From: Actinomadura rudentiformis
GTDB taxonomy: Bacteria; Actinomycetota; Actinomycetes; Streptosporangiales; Streptosporangiaceae
Assembly (NCBI RefSeq): GCF_008923185.1
Contig: NZ_WBMT01000001.1
Span: forward strand, 124,001-188,000
DNA: 64,000 bases
Direction: 5' to 3'
The translations under genes and the position numbers were made by a program. This document shows positions 1 to 9,681 of the stretch, in pieces. Below the pieces are notes generated by a model that did no database searches, was not told where the DNA came from, and saw only the letters and a program-made list of their open reading frames with translations. Numbering within the stretch: the first letter of the stretch is position 1; each line of letters begins with the position of its first letter.

Positions 1-191
1 GCGGCGCGCTGCTGCTGGTCCTGATGTGGACCGCCGTGCTGCCCCCGGAGAACAACGTGTTCATGGACGACCACCTGGTCTACGCCATCGTGCTCATCGG
101 CCTGGCCATGGTCAGCGCCGGACACACCCTGGGATTCGGCCGCCGCTGGAGCAAGACTGAACTCGTCCAGCGCTTCCCGATCCTCAAGTAG
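1..191 (+). CDS. DoxX/DoxD-like membrane protein, C-terminal part
   Basis: Only the last 62 codons are inside the window; the gene enters from the left and stops at TAG 189-191. The visible part has a hydrophobic helix, a short loop with PPENN and MDDHLVYA, a second helix (IVLIGLAMVSAG), and a basic tail ending RFPILK. This loop-helix-tail pattern is typical of actinobacterial DoxX/DoxD-like integral membrane proteins. The family is loosely tied to quinone-linked redox functions, but the specific role cannot be read from this fragment. It lies on the same strand as the OsmC and stress protein genes, which have their own candidate control site. Confidence 0.6.
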   Translation, partial: GALLLVLMWTAVLPPENNVFMDDHLVYAIVLIGLAMVSAGHTLGFGRRWSKTELVQRFPILK

Positions 192-316
192 TCCACCGCC
201 ACGCGGAGTGCGGGACCGGAGCATGGCTCTGGCCCCGCACTCGCACGTTCGGCGCCAGCGTTCATGCACCAGCCCCTTTTGTGCCCGCCGCGGAGGGCCG
301 TGTGCCCCTTCCTACT

Positions 317-331
317 AGGACTTTTGGCCCT
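317..331. promoter_or_regulatory. DevR/DosR-type box upstream of osmC-usp
   Basis: AGGACTTTTGGCCCT is an imperfect palindrome matching the mycobacterial DosR box pattern (GGGACT-N-AGTCCC type). It sits about 90-100 bases before the OsmC-like start. Similar sites recur across the first 21 kb. The match is seen; binding is inferred. Confidence 0.55.
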
Positions 332-418
332 AACGCCTGCTCTCGGATCCCGCGACGCTGGAGGCAGCGAGAACGGGGAAGTCCGCCGCTGTGCGGCGCC
401 GGGGGAGGGAGGACGGGG

Positions 419-1036
419 ATGGACGACATCAAGGTGATCTGTCGTCAGGACGACGTGTTCGTGATCCTCGTCCGTGATCACGTGATCCACGTCGATCAGC
501 CGTACTCGGATGGCGGCCACGACGCAGCGCCGAAGCCCGTCGAGCTGTTCGTGGCGAGCTTGGCCGCGTGCGCCGCGTACAACCAGAGGCGTCACCTCAA
601 GCGCCGCGGGATGCCCGCCGACGGGCTGGAGGTGACCTCGACCTTCGTCATGAGCGATGTGCGCCCCGCGCGGGCGACCCGCGTCGACCTGTGCGTTCGC
701 CCGCCCGCTGGGCTGCCGGAGACCAGACTCGACGGCCTTTATGAGGCCATGGAGCAGTGCACCTTGCGCAACTTGATCGTCCGATGGGAGCAATCATGGT
801 CATGTATCCCTATGTCCTGGTCGGCTACGACGGCATGGTGGAGAGCGACCGGGCGCTGCAGTGGGCGGCCGAAGAGGCCCGCCTGCGCCGGCTGGAACTG
901 GTCGTCTGCCACTGCTGGCGCTGGCCGTACCCGATCAGCCATGTCGACCATGACATCGAGAGGACCGTCCAGCGTATGGGCGAGCATCTTCTCGACCATG
1001 GTGCCGATCGCGCCGCGCACCTCGCGCCCACGGTGA
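419..1036 (+). CDS. OsmC-like protein with abnormal C-terminus
   Basis: Residues 1-120 match the OsmC/Ohr-like fold: a strand-rich start, then KPVELFVASLAAC with the first redox cysteine (C51), and EQCTLRNLI with the second (C114). OsmC proteins use this cysteine pair to reduce organic peroxides. Normal family members end about 10-20 residues after the second cysteine. Here the frame stays open for another 85 codons, rich in Arg, Ser and Trp, that run through the next gene in a different frame. This looks like a lost stop or frameshift near 775-790 rather than a real domain. The start is ATG 419; a DevR-type box lies about 90 bases upstream. Confidence 0.65.
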   Translation: MDDIKVICRQDDVFVILVRDHVIHVDQPYSDGGHDAAPKPVELFVASLAACAAYNQRRHLKRRGMPADGLEVTSTFVMSDVRPARATRVDLCVRPPAGLPETRLDGLYEAMEQCTLRNLIVRWEQSWSCIPMSWSATTAWWRATGRCSGRPKRPACAGWNWSSATAGAGRTRSAMSTMTSRGPSSVWASIFSTMVPIAPRTSRPR

Positions 1037-1650
1037 AGGTGCGCAAGCGGTTGATGGACGGGCCGGCATACGCGGCGCTGATGCACGAGTCATCTGAGGC
1101 CGAGCTCATCGTGGTCGGCTCGCATGAGCAGGACGAGCTTGCGGTGGGGTCCACCGCGTTGCGGTTGCCCGTCCGTTCGCGTCGTCCGGTGGTCGTGGTC
1201 CGTCAGGCGGCCTCCTCCTACGATCACGTCGTTGTCGGGGTCGACGGTTCGCCTGGCGCGGACGCGGCGCTGGCGTTCGCGTTCGAGGAGGCGGCGCTGC
1301 GCGGGTGGACGCTGGAGGCGGTGTACGGCTGCTGGGAACCGGGCGCGGTCGCCGAGTCCGAGCTGGCGCTGTTCGCCGACAGGGACGCGCTCACCCGGTC
1401 GTGCGGAGCCCGGCTGGAACGCGCCGTGGCGCCTTGGCGTGAGAAGTACCCGCAGGTGGAGGCGCGGACCTCGCTGATCATGGAAGGACCGCGCACGGCC
1501 CTGCTCAACGCGGCCGCGGCCGCCTCCCTGGTGGTCGTGGGCGATCGCGGGACGGGGAACGTGGATCCGCTCCTGCTCGGGGCGACCAGCTCGGCGCTGC
1601 TTCATCACGCGCCCTGCACCGTGGCCGTCGTCCACGATCCCCAGCGCTGA
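796..1650 (+). CDS. Universal stress protein, two UspA domains
   Basis: This 284-residue protein has two UspA domains (about 1-138 and 145-284). Both begin with the usual hydrophobic strand followed by V(G)YDG or VGVDGSPGAD. The second domain keeps the ATP-binding signature G-2X-G-9X-G (GDRG at 249, GAT at 262); the first is less exact. ATG 796 is preferred because GGGAG lies 5 bases upstream; ATG 784 is an alternative. The reading frame overlaps the aberrant tail of the OsmC-like gene by about 240 bases. Two-domain USPs of this type are core members of the mycobacterial DosR regulon, which fits the surrounding genes. Confidence 0.9.
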   Translation: MVMYPYVLVGYDGMVESDRALQWAAEEARLRRLELVVCHCWRWPYPISHVDHDIERTVQRMGEHLLDHGADRAAHLAPTVKVRKRLMDGPAYAALMHESSEAELIVVGSHEQDELAVGSTALRLPVRSRRPVVVVRQAASSYDHVVVGVDGSPGADAALAFAFEEAALRGWTLEAVYGCWEPGAVAESELALFADRDALTRSCGARLERAVAPWREKYPQVEARTSLIMEGPRTALLNAAAAASLVVVGDRGTGNVDPLLLGATSSALLHHAPCTVAVVHDPQR

Positions 1651-1767
1651 TCCGACTCCCAAGCGGCGAACACGGTGCGCGCCGTGGCCAGGGAACTGGC
1701 GCGTGACTGGCGACTGAGTAGGGCATCGGCAGTTGTTCAGTGTCTTCGTCGGTCGCCCGCCTGGTGA

Positions 1768-1970
1768 TCAGTTTGTTGAGCGTCGGTAGGTGGGCAGGGC
1801 GTGGAACAAACGGTCGGTTCCGAGACCGAAGGCTTGGAGGTCGTCGAGCAGGTCTGGCTTGACGCGCCCAGCGCGAAACCGTGCCCTGGCTGGTGACTTT
1901 GGCACGCAGGCCTTCCAGAGCGTCCAGAGCGGTGATGTCGACCTCGACGTCCGGCTCCGTGGGCGTAGCG
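1768..1970 (-). pseudogene. Remnant of SulP transporter C-terminal STAS domain
   Basis: Two frames on the minus strand read together as the end of a STAS domain. The first part gives TEPDVEVDITALDALEGLR (about 1970-1890). After a shift, the second gives RVKPDLLDDLQAFGLG and LFHALPTYRR to the stop at 1768. This is the pattern at the C-terminus of SulP-family anion transporters. The whole membrane portion is missing, so this is a decayed fragment. No gene is apparent from 1971 to 2136. Confidence 0.55.
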
Positions 1971-2136
1971 GTCGAATCCCGTGACCGGCGGTCCGGCTAG
2001 CTGGTGGGCGTTCCCCCATACGAACCCGCGAGAGGCCTCAGGATCCGCTCAGCTTGAACCCCACCCCGGCGCCGAGGCGGACCCGGCCGCGCATGCTCAG
2101 CTTGAAGCCACACCCGCTCCTGCCTGGCTCGGTCGG

Positions 2137-2574
2137 TCAGGCCGCCTGCCCGCCGCTGCCGGGAGCGACCGGAACGATCCGGCGGCCGGTGAGGCGGTGG
2201 CAGGAGATGCGGATGAAGTGCTCTTTCGGCCCGGGCGACCAGGGCTGCAGCGGCAGCCGGGACAGCCGGGCGATCTCCTTGGGGTCACGTACCGCGCGAG
2301 CCTGGCCGACGGCAGTGACGGACCAGCCAGTGCCGGCCGTGGTGTCAAAGTCATCGGTCTCGAACGCGACGACGGCTCCGCGGGTGGCCGCCGCGAGCTT
2401 CGAGCCAGGTGCGGTGCGGATGACCACAGAGTCCCCGTCGAGGACGAAGTTGACCGGCTGGACGGCGGGAAGCGCCTGCTCGGTGAACACCACGCGCCCG
2501 ATCGGGATGGTCTGCATCAGGGCGAGGCATTCGGCGTGGCCGAGCACCTCCAGCCCGTTCGCATCGATCTCCAT
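2137..2574 (-). CDS. FMN-binding split-barrel protein (pyridoxamine-oxidase-like), copy 1
   Basis: This 145-residue protein starts MEIDANGLEVLG and contains GRVVFTEQALPAVQPVNF, GSKLAAATRGAVVAFE and GWSVTAVGQARAV. These are the strands and flavin/F420-facing loops of the pyridoxamine 5'-phosphate oxidase-like split barrel. Mycobacterial relatives (Rv3129 type) belong to the DosR regulon. The substrate is unknown; such proteins bind FMN, F420 or heme. It is a clear paralogue of the next gene, same strand, 357 bases apart. A DevR-type half palindrome lies about 90 bases upstream. Confidence 0.85.
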   Translation of the reverse strand: MEIDANGLEVLGHAECLALMQTIPIGRVVFTEQALPAVQPVNFVLDGDSVVIRTAPGSKLAAATRGAVVAFETDDFDTTAGTGWSVTAVGQARAVRDPKEIARLSRLPLQPWSPGPKEHFIRISCHRLTGRRIVPVAPGSGGQAA

Positions 2575-2931
2575 GCCTCCAGGATCCGCCAGGCCGGGCG
2601 TCCCCAGCAGAGGCGAACGTCCTCAGTGGTCGTGCCTTCCGTTCGCGGACGTCCCGGCGCGCACGGACCTTCGGCCTCTGCGGGCGCACCACGGTGGCGG
2701 TGCTGCTGCTGTGTTTCTCGCACTCGGCGGCGGCAGCGTGATCTTGAACGGCTGCGCCCGGCGGGCCATCGGCGGTCACCGCCGATCACGGGCCCGCGGC
2801 GATCATCATCATGCGCGCACCGGCTCTGGCGCGCAGGTCCATCCGGTCCGATCACGAAGGCCACCCAGCAGGCGGCACGGTCTCTCGAGCCAGGGACCTC
2901 GGGTCTGATCGACCCGTTGGGGCTCGGGTCT
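2575..2931. other. Gene-free stretch between the two FMN-barrel genes
   Basis: No credible gene was found on either strand. The only structure seen is the box-like palindrome at 2664-2678. Confidence 0.5.
2664..2678. promoter_or_regulatory. DevR-type box upstream of FMN-barrel copy 1
   Basis: CGGACCTTCGGCCTC closely resembles the sites at 10925 and 20840 (GGGACCTTCGGCCCT and its complement). It lies about 90-100 bases upstream of the minus-strand start at 2574. Confidence 0.45.
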
Positions 2932-3363
2932 TCAGCGGGGGACCGGGGTGGTGGTGTTTGCCGGGATGCGTCGGCCGGTGAGGATTTCGGGTCGGATCCG
3001 GATGAAGTGGTCGTGCACGCTGGGTCCCCATGGGCGGAGTGGCAGCTGCTGGAGGGCGGTGAGTTCGTGGGGGTCGGTCACGGTGCGGGCGGGGCCGATG
3101 GCGACGACTGACCAACCGGTGCGGGTGGTGGTGTCGAAGTGGTCGGCTTCGAAGGCGACGATGGCGCCGCGGGTGGCCGCGGCGAGTTTGGATCCGGGTG
3201 AGGTACGGATGATCACGTCTCCGTCGCAGAGGGCGAAGTTGACCGGTTGGATGGCCGGTAGTGCCCGGTCGGTGAAGACGATGCGGCCGAGGGGCGCCGA
3301 TTCGAGCAGCGCCCAGCACTCGGCGTCGCCGAGGATCTCGAGGCCGCTGCGGTCGAAGGGCAT
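2932..3363 (-). CDS. FMN-binding split-barrel protein (pyridoxamine-oxidase-like), copy 2
   Basis: This 143-residue paralogue of the gene at 2137 shares most motifs: GRIVFTDRALPAIQPVNF, GSKLAAATRGAIVAFE and TGWSVVAIGPARTV. ATG 3363 (MPFDRSGLEILG) is preferred over an upstream GTG (3384) because it aligns with the start of the neighbouring copy. A perfect 16-base palindrome lies 36-51 bases upstream, shared with the divergent sensor kinase. The position suggests activation by the DevR-like regulator. The biochemical substrate is not known. Confidence 0.85.
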   Translation of the reverse strand: MPFDRSGLEILGDAECWALLESAPLGRIVFTDRALPAIQPVNFALCDGDVIIRTSPGSKLAAATRGAIVAFEADHFDTTTRTGWSVVAIGPARTVTDPHELTALQQLPLRPWGPSVHDHFIRIRPEILTGRRIPANTTTPVPR

Positions 3364-3398
3364 GAACCCATCATGCTTGGGCACCGGCGGTCGGCATT

Positions 3399-3414
3399 AG
3401 GGACCAAGGTCCCT
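3399..3414. promoter_or_regulatory. Perfect DevR-type palindrome
   Basis: AGGGACCAAGGTCCCT is an exact 16-base palindrome, the best of the series. It sits between the minus-strand FMN-barrel gene (start 3363) and the plus-strand sensor kinase (start 3521), so it could serve either or both. Confidence 0.7.
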
Positions 3415-3472
3415 GGTTTTCCGGCTGTCCCCGACGCCTGTCAGGCGAACGGGCTGGAGACGTGGTCCTTGA

Positions 3473-5329
<1,857 letters not shown>

Positions 5330-5440
5330 ACCTCCTCCGATCAGCGCCGGGAGCAGTGGACCAAGACGTCGACGGAGATCTCCACAGCGCTCCTGTCGCG
5401 GGCCGACCAGGATCTGGTGCTGGAGCCGATGGCAAGGCGG
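5330..5440 (+). pseudogene. Fossil of a second GAF sensor kinase
   Basis: Directly after the kinase stop, the same frame reads [20 protein letters not shown] and then DQDLVLEPMARRV. This closely matches the linker and GAF B start of the intact kinase ([20 protein letters not shown]). Similarity stops at about 5440 and the rest of the kinase is absent. It is a diverged duplicate fragment, like the remains of a DosT-type second sensor. Confidence 0.6.
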
Positions 5441-5795
5441 GTCGCGGTTCCGTGGCTGGCGCGGGCGGGGCATTGCCGGTACTGCCTGACCGGCTGGCAG
5501 ACGCTGTCTGTAAAGCCAGCAGAACGTCGAGACGCCCGTTCAGTGTGCGGTGCTGGGCCGGTCCTGGCTGTTCCCGCCCACCGGTCGCGGTTCAGCGCGG
5601 CGGCGACCACGCCGGTGCAGGCACGGGAGGTCGACGCCCGGCTCGTCGTCCACGCCCGGCTCGTCGTCCACGCCCGGCTCGTCGTCCACGCCACGGCCCT
5701 CGAAGAGGGTCAGGTCGAAGGGGACATCATGCGAGGCCGCCCGGTCCCGCTGAGCCCTCCCAGCCTGGGCTGATCCGGCTTGATCCACTCCGTTG
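5441..5795. other. Gene-free stretch with short tandem repeat
   Basis: No recognisable gene. The only notable structure is the 18-base repeat at 5635-5688. One frame is open on each strand, but neither gives a protein I recognise. Confidence 0.4.
5635..5688. repeat. Three perfect 18-base tandem copies
   Basis: The unit CGCCCGGCTCGTCGTCCA occurs three times head to tail without mismatch. It has no spacers, so it is not a CRISPR array. Its multiple-of-three length keeps frames open on both strands. Confidence 0.85.
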
Positions 5796-5922
<127 letters not shown>

Positions 5923-5953
5923 TCATCATTTCTCGGGCGCGCGCGGCAAGCTC

Positions 5954-6313
5954 TCAACTCGCGTCGGGGGCGGCGATGTGCAGGCACCGATCGAGGCAGG
6001 TGATGCGGATGACCTTGGCGACGCGGGGATGCAGGTCCACCAGCGTGAGGAGGCCGCCTGCGGCCTCGGCGTGGCGGGTCGCGTCCAAGAGAGCGCTCAG
6101 GCCCTCGGAGTCACAGAACGTCACGCCGGACATTTCGACGACCACTTTGGAGTGTCCACCGGCGATCGTCGAACTGACCAGACGGCGGAACGCGTCGCCG
6201 GTAGCCATGTCGAGCTCGCCGTGGACTCGGATCATCACCTGAGAGTCGCAGAGAACCTCGGTGGAACTCGTTAGCGGTGTAGATCTTGTGGTCGTGTGCA
6301 TGACGTAGCCCAT
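5954..6313 (-). CDS. STAS-domain anti-sigma factor antagonist
   Basis: This 119-residue single-domain protein has the STAS core: VMIRVHGELDMATGDAF, KVVVEMSGVTFCDSEGLSAL and a final amphipathic helix. The serine in FCDSEG is where SpoIIAA/RsbV-like proteins are phosphorylated by an anti-sigma kinase. Its role would be to release a stress sigma factor by binding that kinase; the partner is not in the window. Start ATG 6313 is chosen, with ATG 6301 an alternative; neither has a strong ribosome site. A DevR-type box lies about 70 bases upstream. Confidence 0.85.
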   Translation of the reverse strand: MGYVMHTTTRSTPLTSSTEVLCDSQVMIRVHGELDMATGDAFRRLVSSTIAGGHSKVVVEMSGVTFCDSEGLSALLDATRHAEAAGGLLTLVDLHPRVAKVIRITCLDRCLHIAAPDAS

Positions 6314-6381
6314 TTCGTCCGTTGATTCGGCGCGCGTTTTCCTTCACGCACCAACATCCCCTGTGGGCATGAGGTGGTCGT

Positions 6382-6397
6382 AGGGGCGAAAGTCCCT
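6382..6397. promoter_or_regulatory. DevR-type box upstream of the STAS gene
   Basis: AGGGGCGAAAGTCCCT is an imperfect palindrome, 69-84 bases upstream of the STAS start at 6313. Confidence 0.6.
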
Positions 6398-6554
6398 GCC
6401 CAGTTCGCCAAAGGCCCCCGCGGTCGTCAGGTGCCTGGCAATCCGTCCGCTTGTCGGCAGACGCTGCGGCAAGAGCCTGGTGGCGAGAGCTTGGTACGGA
6501 ACGTGGGCGGCGCGCCCTCGTACCGACCACGTGTTCGTGCTGCTCACTCGACTG

Positions 6555-7130
6555 TCACCGGGTGGCTTGTGGGGCGCACAACGGCCACGGGCAGTGGGTG
6601 TGATGGATCGCGCCATGGCTTACCGAGCCGAGATGCGGACCCGTGTGCGTTCGGTAGCCCACGACCTCCAGGTCGGCGTGAGCCGAGGCGCCCACGAGGG
6701 CGTCGGTGGGATGCGCGCGACCGACGTTGTCGATCACCTTCATCTCGGGGTGGCGCGTGTTCCAGGGAGCCACCGTTGCGGCGAGGTGGTCATGGGACGC
6801 GGCGTCCGCCGCCTAGACGTCGATATCCGTTGCCATGCTCAGCGGTGTGGGCCGCCAGGCGTGCAGCACACGCAGGCGTGCGTGCCGCTGTGCGGCGGAC
6901 GCGAAGGCATAGGCCAGCACCGGCTTCGGCGGGACGCATGGCCCGTCGAGCCTCGGAGGAGCCCGGCGAAGCCGCCGAGTCCGTGATGGCCGACCACCAC
7001 TTCGTAGGCCTCTTCCGCACGGGCGCGCGCAGCGCGGCGTGACGGTGTCGTGAGGGAGACGGGTCTCAACGGGAAGATCTGGATGAGCCTGGAGGCAGAG
7101 ACGCCGTGCCTCAACCTCGGTCCTGGGACG
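6555..7130 (-). pseudogene. Frameshifted universal stress protein
   Basis: Pieces of a two-domain UspA protein appear in order on the minus strand but in different frames. AEEAYEVVVGHHGLGGFAGL is the domain 1 end (about 6950-7010). KPVLAYAFASAAQRHARLRV is the domain 2 start (about 6850-6930). Then come MAPWNTRHPEMKVIDNVGRA, AHADLEVVG and GPHLGSVSHG near the C-terminus (about 6580-6773). At least three frameshifts separate them and the extreme N-terminus is missing. It is a dead paralogue of the USP genes at 796 and 10367. Confidence 0.65.
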
Positions 7131-7232
7131 TCCGCGCGGGCCGTACGAGCCTGAAGGGAACCGCCATCCGCCCACGCCACGGAAAGAGAGGGCCGTGAAC
7201 GACCTCGATGAGACCGCGCCGGTCCTGGCCAT

Positions 7233-7247
7233 TTGGACCTTCGCTCC
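7233..7247. promoter_or_regulatory. Weak DevR-type box upstream of the USP pseudogene
   Basis: TTGGACCTTCGCTCC keeps the GGACCTTCG core of the other sites with one decayed arm. It lies upstream of the dead USP gene and is consistent with a relic promoter. Confidence 0.35.
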
Positions 7248-7320
7248 TCCGGGATGGCCAGCCGGTTCCGCGGCGTGCTTCGAAGCCTGTGGCCTCGCTG
7301 CCTGGCGGGGCGGGCTGGCG

Positions 7321-8010
7321 TTAGCTGTTCTTGTGGTCTTTGGAGGAGGATGCCTTGAGTTGGGCGGCGTATGCGGCGGCTTGGGTGCGGCGGCTCATGC
7401 CGAGCTTGGCGAACAGGCTTGATACGTAGTTCTTCACGGTTTTTTCGGCCAGGAACATGCGTTCGCCGATCTGGCGGTTGGTGAGTCCTTCGCCGATGAG
7501 GTCGAAGATCTGGCGTTCCTGGTCTGACAGGCCTGACAGCGGGTTTTCTTTGGGTTCTTGGCGTTTGCGCAGTCGTTCCAGCATCTGGGCGGTGCTGCGC
7601 GGGTCCAGCAGCGACTGGCCGGAAGCGACGGTGCGGACCGCACCCACCAGGTCAGATCCGTGGATCTGTTTGAGCACATAGCCGGAGGCGCCCGCCATGA
7701 CCGCGTCGAACAGAGCGTCCTGGTCGTCGAAGGAGGTCAGCATCAGGCAGGCCACCTGGGGCATCTGTGACCGGATGTCCCGGCACAGGGTGACGCCGTC
7801 GCCGTCGGGCAGCCGCACGTCCAGTACGGCCACGTCGGGCCGGGCCGCCGGGATGCGGGCGAGTGCATGATCGACCGAGCCGGCCTCGCCGACGACCTCG
7901 ATGTCGTCCTCGGACGACAGCAGCGCGGCCACGCCACGGCGGACGACCTCGTGGTCGTCCACCAGGAACACCCGGATGCCAGTGCGCTCCTGAGAACTTT
8001 GATCGGTCAT
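7321..8010 (-). CDS. devR: DevR/DosR-like response regulator (NarL family)
   Basis: This 229-residue protein has a receiver domain with acidic pair D18/D19, phosphoacceptor D64 ([12 protein letters not shown]), T92 and K114, a linker, and a LuxR-type HTH at about 160-215. The recognition helix [18 protein letters not shown] carries Lys and Asn at the positions used by mycobacterial DosR to read its box (K190, K193, N194 here). It is therefore expected to bind the palindromes scattered over this region. A box at 8082 lies 72-86 bases upstream and suggests autoregulation. The most likely kinase is the DosS-like protein at 3521. Confidence 0.93.
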   Translation of the reverse strand: MTDQSSQERTGIRVFLVDDHEVVRRGVAALLSSEDDIEVVGEAGSVDHALARIPAARPDVAVLDVRLPDGDGVTLCRDIRSQMPQVACLMLTSFDDQDALFDAVMAGASGYVLKQIHGSDLVGAVRTVASGQSLLDPRSTAQMLERLRKRQEPKENPLSGLSDQERQIFDLIGEGLTNRQIGERMFLAEKTVKNYVSSLFAKLGMSRRTQAAAYAAQLKASSSKDHKNS

Positions 8011-8081
8011 GGTGGGTGGTGTCCTGACTGTGGAAGCGGTGACTACAACCGACCGTAGGCGAATGAATGGCTTGGGGTCCT

Positions 8082-8096
8082 AGGACCAAAGTCCTT
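8082..8096. promoter_or_regulatory. DevR-type box upstream of devR
   Basis: AGGACCAAAGTCCTT is a near-perfect palindrome between devR (start 8010) and the end of the kinase gene at 8132. Position and strand fit autoregulation of devR. Confidence 0.6.
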
Positions 8097-8131
8097 TTTG
8101 CTCGCGCTGAAGGCCCTCTCTGACCGCGCCC

Positions 8132-9676
8132 TCATCCAGTGGCCTTGGCGGCTTTAACTCCGGGCGGGCTGCTGTGAACGGTGCTGGAGGTACTTGGGAT
8201 GTCGGGGCGAATAACCGAGAGTGCCTGTTCGACCGCCTTGTCGACAGGGCCGCTGGTGTCGATGGTGGTGGCGCCGGGCCAGGGAACGGCGTCGGCCGCC
8301 ATGGCGGCGGCGATCTTGGTATCGGCGTCTGACGCGCCGTGCGGGCGGGTGCGAAGCCGTTCGGTGGCGAGTCGGGCTGGGGCTTCGCAGCGCAATGCGT
8401 GGAAGTCGGCGCGAAACTCAGAGGCAAGGGCGATCGCCTCATCGCGATGGCTCCGCGCGATCCAGGAGGCGTCAAGAAGGACGGTCTCGCCCATCTGGAG
8501 GAGTCGGCGAGCCCGGTCGAGGAGTGTGGCATAGGTGCGGTCGGTGGAGCTGGGGTCGTAGATGCCCGTGCCGTATGGAGCGGCGGCGGACTCCTCGGCC
8601 GGCAGGCCTGCCAGCTCTTTGCGGGTCCGGTCGGAGCTGAGCATGGTGCAGCCCAGTTGATCGGCGAGTGCGCCGGCCAGGGTGGTCTTGCCGGTGCCGG
8701 GCAGGCCTCCGACGAGGATCAGGCTGACCCGTCCGGCGCGCAGGTGGCGGAGAGCGATCTGGCCGAGTGCTCGGGCTTCGGCGGCGGCATGGGGGTCGCC
8801 TTGCTGGTGCCGGAAGCAGGCGACTTTGGCGCGGACGAACGCGCGGTAGGCCACATAGTGGTGTCGTAGTGAGGGCGGCGCGGGGTCGGCGGCGTACTCG
8901 GCGTACCGGCGCATGAAGTGCTCGGCCAGATGCGGTGCGCCGAGGCGTTCGAGGTCCATGGCCAGGAACGCGGCGTCGTCGAGGCCGTCCAGGTAGCGCA
9001 GCCGGTCGTCGAACTCCAGGCAGTCCAGGATGCGCGGGCCGTCGTCCAGGACGAAGATGTCGCCTGCGAGCAGGTCGCCGTGGCCGTCCACGATGCGGCC
9101 GCCGGTGACGCGGGAGTCGAAGAGCGGCCGGCGGCCGTCCAGGAATCGTCGTGTGAGCCGTTCGATCTCGAGGGCGTCGGCAGCGGGGATCGCTTGGTCG
9201 TGGAAGGGGCGGACCTGTTCGAAGCTGGCCTTCCAGCGGTCGCGGAGAGCGTCGCGCGTGCCCTCGGCTGACACCGCCGGGCCGCGGGGAGCGATGGCGT
9301 GCCAGGCGGCCAGCCGCTTGGCGATCGTACGCAAGGTGTCGTCGACGGGGGCGTGCGCTCGGACGAGGGTGGCCAGGCGCCGGGCACCGGGCATCCGCCG
9401 CATGACCACCAGGTGATCGCAGACCTCGCCGGACGGACCGTGGACGTCGGCGACGCCGAGGTAGACGTCGGGGGAGAAGCGCCGGTTGAGCTCCACCTCC
9501 CGGTTGCAGGCGTGTTCGCGGGCCTGCCTGGTGGAGAAGTCGAGGAAGTCCAGGTCGACCGGCTTTTTCAGTTTGTAGGCGCGGTCGCCGGCGAAGAACA
9601 CGATCCCGATGTGGGTCTCGCTGACGGCTGCGGCGGGCCCTTCGGCCGACGGACTCGCTCTGAGTGTGCTTGTCAT
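8132..9676 (-). CDS. Two-domain kinase: phosphotransferase-like plus AAA/P-loop kinase (Rv2004c-like)
   Basis: This 514-residue protein has two parts. The N-terminal half resembles aminoglycoside-phosphotransferase folds (VDGHGDLLAGDIFV at 196-209 as catalytic loop, LDCLEFDDRLRYLD as metal-binding strand). The C-terminal half has a Walker A motif GGLPGTGKTT (323-332), like small-molecule or gluconate kinases. The same fusion occurs in the mycobacterial DosR regulon as Rv2004c; the substrate is unknown. ATG 9676 is chosen because GGAGG lies upstream and the CBS gene stops 5 bases before it. It is the last gene of a USP-CBS-kinase operon. Confidence 0.88.
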   Translation of the reverse strand: MTSTLRASPSAEGPAAAVSETHIGIVFFAGDRAYKLKKPVDLDFLDFSTRQAREHACNREVELNRRFSPDVYLGVADVHGPSGEVCDHLVVMRRMPGARRLATLVRAHAPVDDTLRTIAKRLAAWHAIAPRGPAVSAEGTRDALRDRWKASFEQVRPFHDQAIPAADALEIERLTRRFLDGRRPLFDSRVTGGRIVDGHGDLLAGDIFVLDDGPRILDCLEFDDRLRYLDGLDDAAFLAMDLERLGAPHLAEHFMRRYAEYAADPAPPSLRHHYVAYRAFVRAKVACFRHQQGDPHAAAEARALGQIALRHLRAGRVSLILVGGLPGTGKTTLAGALADQLGCTMLSSDRTRKELAGLPAEESAAAPYGTGIYDPSSTDRTYATLLDRARRLLQMGETVLLDASWIARSHRDEAIALASEFRADFHALRCEAPARLATERLRTRPHGASDADTKIAAAMAADAVPWPGATTIDTSGPVDKAVEQALSVIRPDIPSTSSTVHSSPPGVKAAKATG

Positions 9677-9681
9677 CGCCG

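Noticed and set aside
2054..2908. Long plus-strand open frame (284 codons) across the FMN-barrel copy 1 region
   Set aside because: It is antisense to a clear FMN-barrel gene, has low-complexity Arg/Pro composition and no recognisable motif.
5635..5688. Possible CRISPR array
   Set aside because: The units are directly adjacent with no spacers, and no cas genes are nearby.
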